Assembly (NCBI GenBank): GCA_027924585.1
Contig: BSBM01000151.1
Span: 11,740,001-11,804,000, forward strand
DNA length: 64,000 nucleotides
DNA from: Larix kaempferi
Lineage: Eukaryota > Streptophyta > Pinopsida > Pinales > Pinaceae
Direction of reading: 5' to 3'
The position numbers and the translations under genes were made by a program. The notes beneath the pieces were generated by a model. The model was not told the origin of the DNA, did not search any database, and saw only the letters and a program-made list of their open reading frames with translations. How positions within the stretch are numbered: position 1 is the first letter of the stretch; every line of letters starts with the position of its first letter. Shown here in pieces: positions 51,181-62,885 of the stretch.

Positions 51181-51337
51181 TGTGCACACCTTATGATTAT
51201 GATATTTTGTGCACGCCTTATGATTATGATAAAATATTTGTTGATCAACAAATGTCAACCACATCTTATGAATGTATGCATATGATAAAATATTTGTTGA
51301 TCAACAAATGTCAACCACATCTTATGAATGTATGCAT
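51181..51337. repeat. Two adjacent minisatellites (about 26 and 56 bp)
   Basis: TTTTGTGCACRCCTTATGATTATGATA is repeated twice at 51178-51230. A 56-bp unit beginning TATGATAAAATATTTGTTGA then occurs at 51225 and 51281 almost without change. Each 56-bp unit contains the perfect palindrome ATTTGTTGATCAACAAAT. Confidence 0.85.
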
Positions 51338-51639
51338 TTGGATTAATATCAATTATCATGTTGTAAAAGTTAAATGGTTAGAGTAGGATATTTAACTTTC
51401 TTTATATATTTATGATAATATTTTATTATTTTTTAATTTACATTATCATATAAATTAGTTTTGAAAATTTTATGATTATAAAATATGATCAAATTAACTA
51501 GTTTTAACTATTTAAAAGTATTAAAAAAATATTTTTTAAATTAATAATAAATATAATTAACTTAATAACAAACACAAATAGAAATATGTTTTAGATTTAG
51601 ATTCAGTCAATTTTTTTCTACAACATTAAATTCATTTAC

Positions 51640-53035
51640 CTGATCTAATGCATAAGACTTTGCGAGACTATCATAGCCAAATTCAAGAATGGTGTGGGGT
51701 GGTCAAAAGACATTAATTGTAATATTGGAGTTAAGCAAGGTTTCCCCCTCTCTCTTACCTTTTTTGGCATTTACATCGATAAGCTAGAATGCTTTTTAGA
51801 GGAAATGGGTTGCGCCGGAATGACCTTAGGTAGAATTGTCATCATCCTTCTTCTTTATGCTGATGATATTGTTCTTATAGCGAGATGCACCTCTGACCTT
51901 GATAAACAACTGAGAACTCTCAAGGATTTCTGCTCTAACAAGGGTATGACTGTTAATCAAATCCAAGGTCACTTATGATAATTTTGTCTATGACAATAAC
52001 AACTTGGAGGAATTTTCCTCCTATAAATATCTTGAAATTGATATTCATCACAAGCTCAACTAGAACTATAGCATTGAGAAAATGATTAATGGAGGATGGA
52101 AAGCTTATTTTGGTCTTGAAAACAATTGTAAATTAGCAAACCTTGTGATGTGGAACAAAAAGAAGTTCCTCTTTGAAACTCTCATCACTCCCGTTATCGT
52201 ATATGGTTGTGAAGTTTGGGGTTGCAGCATCTCTAGAGAATCCTGGAGAAAATAGAGCAAATCTAAAAGCGTTTTATTGCTTATAACCTCTGAATTAAAA
52301 GCAATACTCGTTATCCTATTCTTCTTATAGAAGCTAGTATTTCCCCCCTTGAGAGCATTGCTATGACAAGGTACTTGATGTACAAGTACAAGATGGATGG
52401 CATGGGAGACCAGAAACTCCCTAAAATTGCTTTAAAATCTAGCCAAGACCACTCAAGAGAGGTTGGCATAAAGATAGCATAGCTTGGTTAAACCATTGGG
52501 GGATAGACGAAACTGCAACTTTGCAAGACATTGATAGCATCAAGAGTACTATTACAACTAAGTTAAATGAGAAAATGTGAAGTGCAAAGGATTTAGAGGT
52601 CAAAAGGAAGTTAAGATACTACAAGGGGGTCATTAACCCTAATTTTGAAGACCAAAATTATCTCTCTATTTTAAATAGCTTGAAGAAGAAAACTCACATA
52701 GCCAAACTACGAACGAACTCTCATGAGCTTCATAGTGAAACATGAAACTAGACAATCGCTAAAACATCATGGGAGGAAATGATTTTCCATCTATGTGAGT
52801 CTAAGAGCGTTGAGGATGAAATCCACTTTCTCTTAGTGTACCCTGCCTACAACCACATTAGATACTTGAGTTTTACAATCTCTATTATAGTACTAACCTC
52901 GCCAATATTTTAACCTCTCAAAACTATGGTGACCTCAGTTCGCTTCTTTCTAAATTGTTCGAGGATAGGAATAATTTGTCACATCAAATTAAGTAATTTG
53001 TTATGGTCCAATAAGCTCTCGCCACCGCCTTATAT
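51640..53035 (+). pseudogene. LINE reverse-transcriptase relic, plus copy
   Basis: 51694-51970 reads GVKQGFPLSLTFFGIYIDKL, then IVIILLLYADDIVLIARC with an intact YADD box, then LKDFCSNKGMTVN. Further blocks in shifted frames: SYKYLEIDIHHKLN near 52020, GGWKAYFGLENNCKLANLVM near 52100, TPVIVYGCEVWGCSISRESW near 52190, and near 52690 KLRTNSHELHSET and FHLCESKSVEDEIHFLLVYP, the zinc-like 3' end. The part upstream of the palm domain, including the endonuclease, is absent. A related copy lies in opposite orientation at 55620-56540. Confidence 0.75.
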
Positions 53036-53730
53036 AAGTTTTAATACTATTTTAAATAATAAGTTTAATTTACTAATAGATTTTGGATTTAATATTATTA
53101 CTTAATAATAAACATAAATAAAATATATATGTAAACACAAATCAAACATATTATTTAATTTAGCCAAATTTCACTTACAATATTAAATTTACTTACATAT
53201 AGAAAACTTATTGTAAAATTATAAATTTGAATATTATTTTAATTAATAGATTAGTTTATTGATAGATTTGGGTTTTAATATTGTTTAAAGACGAGTTATC
53301 TTGTATTTATAATTAAAAATATTTATAAGAAATTTTTTTATTGTGAAAAATAAATCAAGTCTATGTAACAAAAGAAATTTATATAATTTTTTTCTTCATT
53401 TAAAATTTAAACAATATTTAAAGTTTTATCTTTCTTTTCTTTTTGTTAGTAAAACAAGAGTTATATAAAAGATTAGATAATTTTGACTAAATCATAATTT
53501 TTATTATTTAGAATTTATTTTTATTTTGAAATGAACTTAACACCTTAAAAACTACTACATTGTGGAATTTCAATACTTTAAATAATAATTTAATACTTTC
53601 TCTTTAATTTATTATTTTCTTAAAAAATACAAGAAAGAGAAAATACTCAACATATTTGTATATATTATTAATATATTTTAGAAAATTAATATAAAAATTA
53701 CACGAATTGATGTAAATAAGTTAGTGAAAT
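53036..53730. other. AT-rich DNA, no gene
   Basis: Long A/T runs; nothing recognised. Confidence 0.5.
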
Positions 53731-54300
53731 GTATGAAAAGGATGCATTTCATTCATACAATTCTATGCAAATTAATATAAAAAATGATTGAATCAATGTA
53801 AATGGATTTCTATAAGGTGTTGTATAAAAATGATTTAATATAATTTTTTTAAGATTTAGGGAGGAAATTTGATAGAAATTTGGATATTTATATAGTTTTA
53901 TATGTTAAAGTTTTAAGGTAACCATTTATCCATATTCTATGGGTTTTAAATTTCATGGGTTTTAAGTATCTTTTTTCAATTAAGAGAAAACTCTATTTTA
54001 TTAAATATTCTTTGGGTATGAAAAGGATGCATTTCATTCATATATTTCTAGTTCAAATTAACATAAAAATGATTGAATCAATGTAAATGGATTTATGGAA
54101 AGTGTAGTATAAAAATTATTTAATATTATTTTTTTACAAAGTTTTATGGAAAAAAATTGATAGAAATTTTGATGTTTATATAGTTTTATATGTCAAAGTT
54201 TTAAGGGAACAATTTCTCCATATTTTATGGGTTTTAAGGGGTTTTTTCAATTAAGAAAAAACCCTATTTTACTAGATATTCCTCATTTTTATTATATATC
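53731..54300. repeat. Tandem duplication of a ~285-bp AT-rich unit
   Basis: GTATGAAAAGGATGCATTTC starts at 53731 and at 54016. Both copies continue with ATGATTGAATCAATGTAAAT, TATATAGTTTTATATGT and TATGGGTTTTAA in the same order, with small indels. Confidence 0.85.
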
Positions 54301-54559
54301 ATTTTTATACCCAATACTTATAAACCCTCTACAATCCTGTCAACACCTACAATATATTAATCTTATATTTTATAATTTAAAAACTGACTTTTATCGATAA
54401 ACATGATAAAATATTCATCAACAAATTAAAACACCATATCAAATTTTAATAAAAATAAAAAATTTTAAAACCATTTTAAATTATATATAAAAGGCTATAA
54501 GGCTATATCTTTTCATGTAATGGTATGAAATGCATGGAATAATAAATGGCGAGCTTACT

Positions 54560-55060
54560 TTATTTATTTGTGCTTGCCATAAGAATAAAGAGGGCGCTCT
54601 CTTTGCTTTATGTAAGGGGAATAGAATAAAAGTGGTGTTTGCTTTATTTATGTCAAGATATTGTATAATAATGTTATGGTGTTTGCTTTATGCATATAAA
54701 GCTCTTTCAAAAATAAAATAATGCTGTTTGTTTTATATTAAATATTTATGACTAAGTTGAAAAAGTAAAATATGTTTGTTTAATAATTAATAGAATAAAG
54801 TTAATATTTACTTTATATTAATAGAAGTATTGAAAGAGTGGGGCCATATTTAGAATAAAGATGTGCTTTTTTTCACACATAGAATAAAGCTGTGTTTGAT
54901 TTGTATATGTGGAAGTATTGGAATAAAGGTGGTAATGGTAAGAGTGAGGTTAGTGAAGTAAAGGTGACACGTTTTGTTGATATGGTCATTAGAATAAAGA
55001 CGTACTTGATGTATGCATATAGGATAATTAGAATAAAGTGGAAAGAGTGGATGTTTGATA
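54560..55060 (+). repeat. Irregularly repeated AGAATAAAG motif
   Basis: AGAATAAAG/GGAATAAAG occurs about eight times at intervals of 30-90 bases, each followed by different text. The short frames here have no known motif. The motif also appears near 7057 and 7142. Confidence 0.35.
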
Positions 55061-55619
55061 GTAATTTAAAAATTAATTATAATATTTAATTTAATAAATT
55101 TAATAAATTTCATTAATTTAGTTAATAATAATAATTTTATTAAATTAATATTGAATATAATTTTAAAAATATTGATGATGATGGTTAATATTCACTTACA
55201 TTAATTTTGGTTTATTGAGTTTTAGAAGGAATTATTAGTTTGTTTTATAATTTTATTTCTATGTTCAAAAAGCTTGAAAAGAAGCATTTGATAGGTTAGA
55301 AGGTTTTGTATTGTAACATTTTTTTTGAAATTGAGATCTAATGTGTGTGTACGCATAACACTTTAAGAGAAAGTTATTTTCATTCTCAATGCTCATAGTT
55401 TCACAGAGATGACAAATTCTTTCAACGCACAGTGTTTTAGGAACTACTCAACACCCCATTTTACGATGGAGCTCATGAAAGTTCATTCTTATCTTGGCTA
55501 TATTAATGATCTTCTTCACACTAGTTAAAACATAGAGATACTTTTGATATTCTAGATTATGGTTAATGATATCCTTATAATATCTTAATTTTCTTTTACC
55601 CTCTAAATTTTTATTGCGC
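55061..55619. other. AT-rich DNA, no gene
   Basis: Nothing supported; the 3' end of the minus-strand LINE relic may begin in its right part. Confidence 0.4.
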
Positions 55620-56540
55620 CACAAACTCTATTTAAACTTAGATGTCAAAATGTTTTTTATTTTTTTGATAATTTGCAAAGAGACATTATTGTCGATTCCC
55701 CAATGGTTTAACAAAGCAAGGGCATCTTTATGCCAACCCCGCTTGAATCATAAGTAGCTTTGGCAGGATTTTAAAACAATTTTAGGAAGTCTTTGGTCTC
55801 CCATGTTATTTATCTTGTGCTTATACATCAAGTACCTAGTCATAGCCATGCCCTCAATGGGGGGAATCCCCACTTCTATGAGGAGAATAAGATAGGGTGT
55901 ATTTCTTTTAATTTTGAGGTTATAAGCGATAAAACACTTATGGATTTGCTCAAATTTTCTCCAAGACTCTCTAGAGATGTCGCAACCCCAAACTTCACAC
56001 CCGTACAAAATAACGAGTGTGACGAGAGTTTCAAAGAGAAACTTCTTTTTATTTCACATCACAAAGTTTGTTGATTTACAATTATTTTCAAGACCAAAAT
56101 AAGCTTTCCACCCTCCATTAATCCTTTTATTAATGCTATAGTTCCAGTTGAGTTTGAGATGGATATCAATTTCGAGATATTTTTATGGAATCACTTCCTC
56201 TAAGTTGCTAATATCATAAATGAAATTAGTGTTAGTGTCCTTCTTGGATTTGATAAACATAACTTTGTTTTGTCGATGTTAATAGTCATACCCATATTAG
56301 AGTAGAAATCCTTGAGAATAATTAATTGCTTATTAAGATAAAAAAAACACCTTGCCATAAGAACAATATCATAAGCATAAAGAAGAAGGATGATGACTAT
56401 TCCTACTAATGTTGTTCCAGTGCAACCCGCTTCTTCTAACCAATGTAACCTTCTAGCTTATCGATGTAAATACCAAAAAGGGTGTGGGAGAGAGAGAAAC
56501 CTTGCTTAACTCCAGTATTACAATTAATATCTTTTGAACA
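55620..56540 (-). pseudogene. LINE reverse-transcriptase relic, minus copy
   Basis: On the minus strand, around 56410-56340, it reads IVIILLLYAYDIVLMARC (the YADD box is YAYD), then MGMTIN. Near 56010 MYGCEVWGCDISRESWRKFE is followed by PPIEGMAMTRYLMYKHKINN (56008-55748). The same blocks occur in the plus copy at 51694-52420. Stops and frame changes are frequent. Confidence 0.75.
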
Positions 56541-56635
56541 AAACATGTTATACAACTTGGCGAGAACTTTATACTCAAAATGAGAACTCTAGTGATAAAA
56601 ACCCATATGTTTGCATAGAAAACACCAAAAAACAA

Positions 56636-56685
56636 CCCCGAATCAAAAAGTGGTGCTACCTGTAGCACCACTTTTTGATTTGGGG
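56636..56685. repeat. Perfect-stem hairpin with a 2-base loop
   Basis: ATCAAAAAGTGGTGCTAC at 56642-56659 is followed by CT and by its exact reverse complement at 56662-56679. With one mismatch the stem extends to about 24 bp. A related palindrome, TGCTACCGGTAGCA, lies at 56768-56781. Confidence 0.9.
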
Positions 56686-58840
56686 TCAAAAATATAGAAA
56701 TGAACCAAAACATTTGTTATTGTTGTTTGTAAAAACCTTAAAAGCAAGCTCTAAATTGAAAACTAATGCTACCGGTAGCACACTTTTTCAAAAAATGGCA
56801 TTTTATATGATTTTATCATAATTGAAAATTGTGCTTATTTAATCTCTTAGTAACACTATATAAAACTTGCATTGAGTTTAATACAAATTATTTAAGAAAT
56901 AATTTGACCACACTTTTCATACAAAATAAAAAAATTATGATATTCATCATAAAATCATATATTAAACCATAAGACGTAGAAGTAATTCTTATCAAAATTC
57001 AAGCACTCATTTAGAGTTTCCATACAAACAATCACATATTAATAAAAAAGACAAAATGTTTAATGTGCAAATATTCAAATCAACACATGGATTCTGACAA
57101 AAATCATAAGCTACATTTTCTTCAAATGAATAACTGGATGAATATGTAGATGACCTGTATTCTTCTCTACTATCAATGAGTGCACCATCTGAATATTCAT
57201 GTACTCCCAGCATTTCATATGCCATAATCCTTCTAGATCTACTCCTTGGTTTAGTAGACTCCCATGTTGCAATTGTTTATGGTGCTAACAATCTTTTGAT
57301 AATATATATAGTCTTGGAGTGAAGAGTGCCTTTCCTTGTCAAATGGAAGTCATAAACTAGCATGTCAACATCCTCTAATTTCAAAATGTCTATGCGACGA
57401 TGATTTACATTTTGATCCTTTCTTTTTCTCCTTTTGCAAACCTTTTTCTCGATCACCATCTCTGGCTTGTACACACCATCAAATGGATGCATGTCTGTTG
57501 CATACCAATGTACTTCAATAGATATAACTTCTTCATTTTCTTTATTGACCTTCATAACTTTTGCAATCCAGAATGGATAACCATGTGGATCTTCTGTGGC
57601 CAAAACTTCAATCATGCAACCCTCCTTAATATCTTGTACTCAGCCTCTGTAAAGGTCTTCCATCGACTTGCACCGTGTAGATGATCTTCTAGACCCAATG
57701 TACATTTCCCTTTCTTCTGGTTAAGAAGGATCAACACCTTCAGGCTCAACATTTCTCTCCTCATTTTCATTTGACATACTTTGTGGCCAACTAAATGGAG
57801 TCTTCAAAAAAATATCTCCATTTGTAGAGTTTGAAATTATGTCATTTTTCTCCATGAAAAATGACTCCCACCAAACATAATCAACAACATCAAAATAGTT
57901 ATATGTATCTTTGATAGGATTTTTTATTTCTTCCAAGCATTGAGAAGAATCAACATCTCTATTGTGCCAATGTGCATTTTGAATCTCAACAGCTGATTGC
58001 AACAACGATAACTTTGAAGCATACAATTGACGACTTGGGATGAATTTCAGAAATGATAAACCTGATGTAGGCCCCCATTCTGAACTTGTTGATTACTTCT
58101 TACCCCATAGTAGTGTTTTCCCATCAATATTTTTTATACGAAATTGATGTTGAAATCTAATGTCATTAAGTTTATCAATGCACCTTTCTTCACCATGCGA
58201 TCCCAAAATAAATCTTCGCATGTCAATAGTTTCTTCCAATGTTAGTACAACAGGATCTAGACTATATGTTTTTCTAATCATTTTAGTTAATGATGACAGG
58301 ATCCCAACATTCTTCCTCCCCAATTTCACTGCAAAATAGATAAACATTTTATCAATATGGTCATGTGTATTCCCAACAAGAATGAAACAAACTTTAACGT
58401 TTTGAAAATTTCCCAATTCAACAAGCATGTTCAGATAACCAAACACGATTTGATTTTTGTTTTCTAGGATGGTGTTGTCCAATTGCAGATATAGAACTCG
58501 AGGAAGATTACCATACCAATGAGTCAGCACATGGTGAATTATAGTAATGGTCATATTTGCATCATTATGAATATTGGGAGCTGTACAGTAAACCCTTGGA
58601 GATATTTGACCATTAAAAACCATACAACCAACCAAGTGAAATTGAATAAAATTTTCCTCCTTTAAATTCTTTGGTACATGGACAAAATGTGGCAAAAGTG
58701 TTTTTTTGTATCCATGCCATCAATTATCAAACCCATATACTTATTTGGTTCATCATAACACTTCTTGTGATGTTTGTATAACTTTTTCCGTTTAACTAAT
58801 TGTTGAGTACGATGTGCTTGAAGTTCTTTAACAACATAAT

Positions 58841-58922
58841 CTACAAATAAAATAAAAACAAAACATTGATGAGCTTTCAAAATAGATATTTATTCCAAAA
58901 AATAAAGTTGTTAGAGACATAC
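58841..58922 (-). other. Predicted 82-bp GT-AG intron in the DUF7869 gene
   Basis: The donor AGAG|GTATGT ends at 58922 and the acceptor TTTGTAG ends at 58841. Joining the exons keeps the frame (phase 1) and links SICAFLKQRRDQSEGIK to YVVKELQAHRTQQL, as expected for a continuous domain. The unspliced frame reads into a hydrophobic nonsense tail and a stop. Confidence 0.75.
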
Positions 58923-59799
58923 CTCTCTTTATCCCTTCCGATTGATCCCTTCTTTGTTTAAGAAAAGCACATATACTGCAAACCCCCATCCTTGACCTCT
59001 TAGGAATACAGACATTGTTGAACTTTGTTTTCCATAGTATTGTAAAATATGCATATCTAATGAAATTGTTATTTCCTTCAGCATCTTGAACAAATGCCTT
59101 GTACAAGTTGTAGATTTTCTTCTTTGAGAAATTATCTGGAAGGTGTATGGTTTCTCTATCTGGCATAGTCTCTCCATGCTTAGAAAAGAAGTCATGCATC
59201 CATGACATTGCAATGTTTGTTATCGGCCCACTAGCTCGTGCATGATATTCTTTAGAATAAAATGTAGGATCATTTTCTAGCCTTGTCTGGATTCTTAATA
59301 GTCTAAGATTACCAATTGAGTGGATTCTTTTGAATTCCCTTCTATAAAGAAAAATAGTTCCAATGCGATAATCATAACCTGCCTTTGTAGAAATCATGCA
59401 CCCTACAAAATGTGAATTTTGCATATTTTTGTTCATTGATAGATATGCTTGCCTTTTCTCTAAGGCATAATTGTAGTGTATTTTTTTCAGACAATTTTTA
59501 TGGCAATACTCACTTGAAATCAAATCAGTAATAGAACTAGGATTTGTGAGCAAATATTTCCTAGACCTTGTATAACTAGAATGCTTTGGAATGATATAAA
59601 ATGGCCTAGTCCTACACTTAATCTTGCTCATTGGTACAATTTGCCTTTGCGTTTCATGAACCATTAAATCATCCTCATTAGAATGAATATCCTCATCAAT
59701 GTGAGGAATATCATCCCTCTCATTGAGATTATCATCACCAAAATTAGTAGGATAATGACTATCCTCATCAATATCAAGTTTATCACTTGAGGTTAAATC

Positions 59800-61330
59800 A
59801 ACATCATTGGCGGGTTCATCATCACCAAAATCATCATTTGTCCCATTAAAATCCTTGCTTGGAGGAAAATCATCATCAATGCCATCAAAATCCTTTATTG
59901 GAGGAAAATAACCTCCATCCTTATTGGTGCCTTCATCCTCACCAGAATCATCATCTATCCCTTTAAAATCCTTGCTTGGAGGAAATTCATCATCAGTGCC
60001 ATCAAAATCATTGCTTGGAGGAAAATCATCATTGGTGCCATCAAAATCCTCGCTTGAAGGAAAATCATCTTCACCATTATTGGTGCTTCATCCTCACCAA
60101 AATCATCATCTGGCCCTTTAAAATCCTCGCTTGGAGGAAATTCATCATCAATTCCATCAAAATCCTCGCTTGGAGGAAAATCATCATTGGTGACATCAAA
60201 ATACTCGCTCGAAGGAAATTCATCTTCAACATTATTGGTGCCCTCATCCTCACAAAATTCATCATCCGTCCCATTAAAATCCTCGCTTGGAGGAATATCA
60301 TCATTGTTGCCATTAATATCCTTTCTTGGAGGAAAATCGTCATCGCTACCATCATAATCCTCTCTTGGAGGAAAACCATCTTCACCATTATTGGTGCCTT
60401 CATCCTCACCAAAATCATCATTTGTCCCATTAAAATCCTCACTTGGAGGAAAATCATCATTAAAGCCATCAAAATCCTGGCTGGGAGGAAAACCATCTTC
60501 AACATTGTTGTTGCCTTTATCCTCATCAAAATCATCACCTGTCTTGTTAAAATCCTCGCCTGGAGAAAAATCATCATCTGTGCCATCAAAATCCTTTCTT
60601 GGAGGAGAAACATTTTTAGTCCCATTAAAATCCTCGCTTGAAAGAAAATCATCATCGGTGCCATCAAAATCCAAATCATCATCTGTGCCATCAAAATCCT
60701 TACATTTTTAGTCCCATTAAAATCCTCGCTTGAAAGAAAATCATCATCGGTGCCATCAAAATCCTTGATTGAAGGAGAAACATTATCAGTTCCATTAAAA
60801 TCCTCGTTTGGAGGAAAATCATCATTGGTGCCATTAAAATCCTTGCTTGGAGGAAAATCATCTACACCATCATTAGTGCCTTCATACTCACCAAAATTAT
60901 TATCTATCCCATCAAAATCCTCGCTTGGAGGAAAATCAAGTTTGTTGTCTTGTAAATCCTTGCTTGGAGTAAAATATTGGCTTGGAGGGAAATCATTGTT
61001 TGTTCCTTGAAAATCCTCGCTTGGAGGAAAATCTTGGCTTGAAGGAAAATCATTGTTAGTTCCTTGAAAATCATCGCTTGGAGGAAAATCATCGTTGATT
61101 CCTTAAGAATCATTTCCTTGAGCAAAATCATCATTGGTGCCTTGAAAATCGTCACTTGGAGGAAAATTATCATCATCTTCCTCAGTGTCTTTAAAATCTC
61201 CACATGGAGGAATCTCTTCATCATCATCATTAATACCTTTAAAATCCTTACTTGGAGGTAAATCATCATCGGTGCCTTTGAAATCCCCACTTAAATGAAA
61301 ATTTCCACCATCTTCATGTACATCTTCAGA
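59800..61330 (-). repeat. Coding minisatellite: 39-48-bp unit, acidic 13-residue repeat
   Basis: About thirty-five degenerate units code on the minus strand for variants of DDFPPSEDFDGTN, sometimes with an inserted GEDEGTNNGEDGF block. The nucleotide unit CCATCAAAATCCTCGCTTGG, followed by AGGAAAATCATCATTGGTG, is visible throughout on the plus strand. The plus-strand text GTGCTTCATCC at 60084-60094 lacks one C compared with sister units (GTGCCTTCATCC) and shifts the frame. A stop lies at 61103-61105. Part of the array (near 60598-60690 and 60703-60760) is a local duplication. Confidence 0.9.
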
Positions 61331-61359
61331 CATTGAGATTAATTCAGACGAGTCCATGA

Positions 61360-62093
61360 CTTTTCACTAAAAAGTATAAGAGAATCAAATTTTCTCACAC
61401 TCCTGACAAAAAAATACAATGGTGCAACTGTCAACCCCCAACAATCTTATAGCTAAAAAAATGAAATTTTCCCTCCAAAATTTTTCCTCCCAAGCATTTC
61501 CTCCAAAATTTCCTTTCAAAATTTTTGCTCCAAAATTTCCCTTCAAAATAAATCACACATTTCAAACACAATCGTAACGCTATTGAAAATCATTTAATTT
61601 ATGGTATAAAAATTGTAATAATACTACTAAAATGACATGTAAACAATGCTATCCAAACTTTTTAATACAATATTAGTTATTTACATTAATCTTTTAAACC
61701 AAAAGTCATAACACTAGTCAAATTTCATTTAATTCCTTCTTCTCTAAATTTAGAAATAATGCATTAGCTAATTACACATTTTTTATTTATCTTTAGATTA
61801 GTTATATTTACAACTAAAAATAAAATAAAAAAATTAGCCTCTCATATTAAACAAAAATGGATTCCAAAGTGTTTTGAGTTTGGCAACGAACCCGATAGAC
61901 ACACAAATACTTTACCATACCATATTTAAAAACTGCATAATGAGGTCTAAAAACAAAACATGCTAGGTTATTATGTCATAATGAATATGATGCTATAACT
62001 TATCAATATTCTTTTTAAACTTGGATTATCATACACCGAGAAGGATCAATTTTTTTGAGGTACAATTTTTCTTTGCCTTCAACCTTGTAAACA
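61360..62093. other. Upstream region of the DUF7869 gene, no gene seen
   Basis: 61465-61550 repeats CCTCCAAAATTT/CCTTCAAAATTT. The rest is AT-rich. No TIR of a DNA transposon was recognised. Confidence 0.4.
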
Positions 62094-62498
62094 AGCATTA
62101 CTCAAAGATAAACTCCACAAAAAACTAGCATTGAAGTTCTATGGATGCTACAAAATCATCCCGTGCATTGGACATGTGGCCTACTAGCTAGCTCCTCCAG
62201 ACCACTCTAAGATTCATTGAGTCGTTCATGTGTCTTGTCTGAAGAAGGTCATGGGATCAAATTGCAAAGTGCAAATCAACTTACTAGAACTTGATAAAAA
62301 GGGATTCATTTTGCTCTAGCAAGAATCAATATTAAATACCAAAGAGCGTCAATTGCACTAGTTCACAATCCATGAAGTGTTGATCCATTGGAAAGATATG
62401 AGTCTAGAAGATGCCACATGGGAACTAACTGTGATTCTATAGAAATTTCCCTCACCTTCAGCCTTGATGAAAACACTTCTCTTGAAGGGGGAGGGCAT
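62094..62498 (+). pseudogene. Ty3/gypsy integrase C-terminus with chromodomain
   Basis: The plus strand reads KLALKFYGCYKIIPCIGHVA, then VVHVSCLKKVMGSNCKVQIN, then the chromodomain piece HEVLIHWKDMSLEDATWE at about 62370-62425, with several stops. It ends at a polypurine tract (AAGGGGGAGGGCA, about 62484-62497) directly before an LTR. The rest of the element is absent to the left, where the DUF7869 gene begins. Confidence 0.7.
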
Positions 62499-62885
62499 GT
62501 TAGGGTCCTAGCCTAACCTGTCAACTTCAAGGTATTTAGGAGTTAGTCCATCAATATATGCAAACATCTTTCTTGAATAAAGGTCCATTAGATATTAGTG
62601 GATAGTTATTCAATGTAAAGGAGTCATCTTTACTAAATAAGGACCACTAGGTAATTGGTACTCATGATTAATGATATGACCACGAATAGTTATAGTTAGA
62701 AATATGCTAGCTATTGAGAATCTATTTAAAGAGCTAGGAGGATAAGGAACGGGTGCAATGAAAGAAGGTTGTGGATCTTGTGTAAGGGTGGTGATCAAAG
62801 TAAACTTCTTGGTGGTTACATACATATTTCTAATATGTTAAATTAATTTCATTAGGCAACCTAAGTGACGATTTTGAAACCAACA
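62499..62885 (+). repeat. 3' LTR of the gypsy fragment
   Basis: It starts TGTTAGGGTCC after the polypurine tract. The proposed end is CCAACA at 62885 (TGTT...AACA). CTATTTAAAG at 62722-62731 could be its TATA box. The right border is a guess because no second LTR is available. Confidence 0.5.

Larger units (their letters stand above)
57230..61357 (-). pseudogene. DUF7869-type, transposase-like gene with acidic repeat N-terminus
   Basis: ATG 61357 (MDSSELISMSEDVHEDGG) opens an acidic repeat region to about 59800. From about 60080 the frame is open to 58923: CHKNCLKKI near 59500, MSWMHDFFSKHGE near 59200, VCSICAFLKQRRD near 58970. A GT-AG intron (58922-58841) leads on with KKLYKHHKKCYDEP and the box IIDGMD at 58710-58727. 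Beyond an A7 run at 58701-58707 the frame shifts by one and continues PHFVHVPKNL, LQLDNT at 58471-58488 and GNTHDHID at 58351-58374. The three boxes look like an RNase H-fold DDE/D site, known from this family as LDNT and GHTHxxID; the G-H of GHTH is GN here. The C-terminal part has stops at 58093, 57721, 57640 and 57277 and a BAH/tudor-like block (GYPFWIAKVMKV, VHWYATDMHPF). The function of the family is not established. Confidence 0.7.

Noticed and set aside
58061-58104. A donor-like GGGTAAGAAG just before the stop at 58093, as a possible second intron
   Set aside because: The nearest fitting acceptor would give an intron of only about 40 bases, too short for plants, and the skipped text looks coding.
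59924-61261. Long frames on both strands such as 59976-60641 (+) and 60077-60694 (-)
   Set aside because: Alternative readings of the acidic repeat array; Ile/Lys- or Met-rich peptides without protein character.
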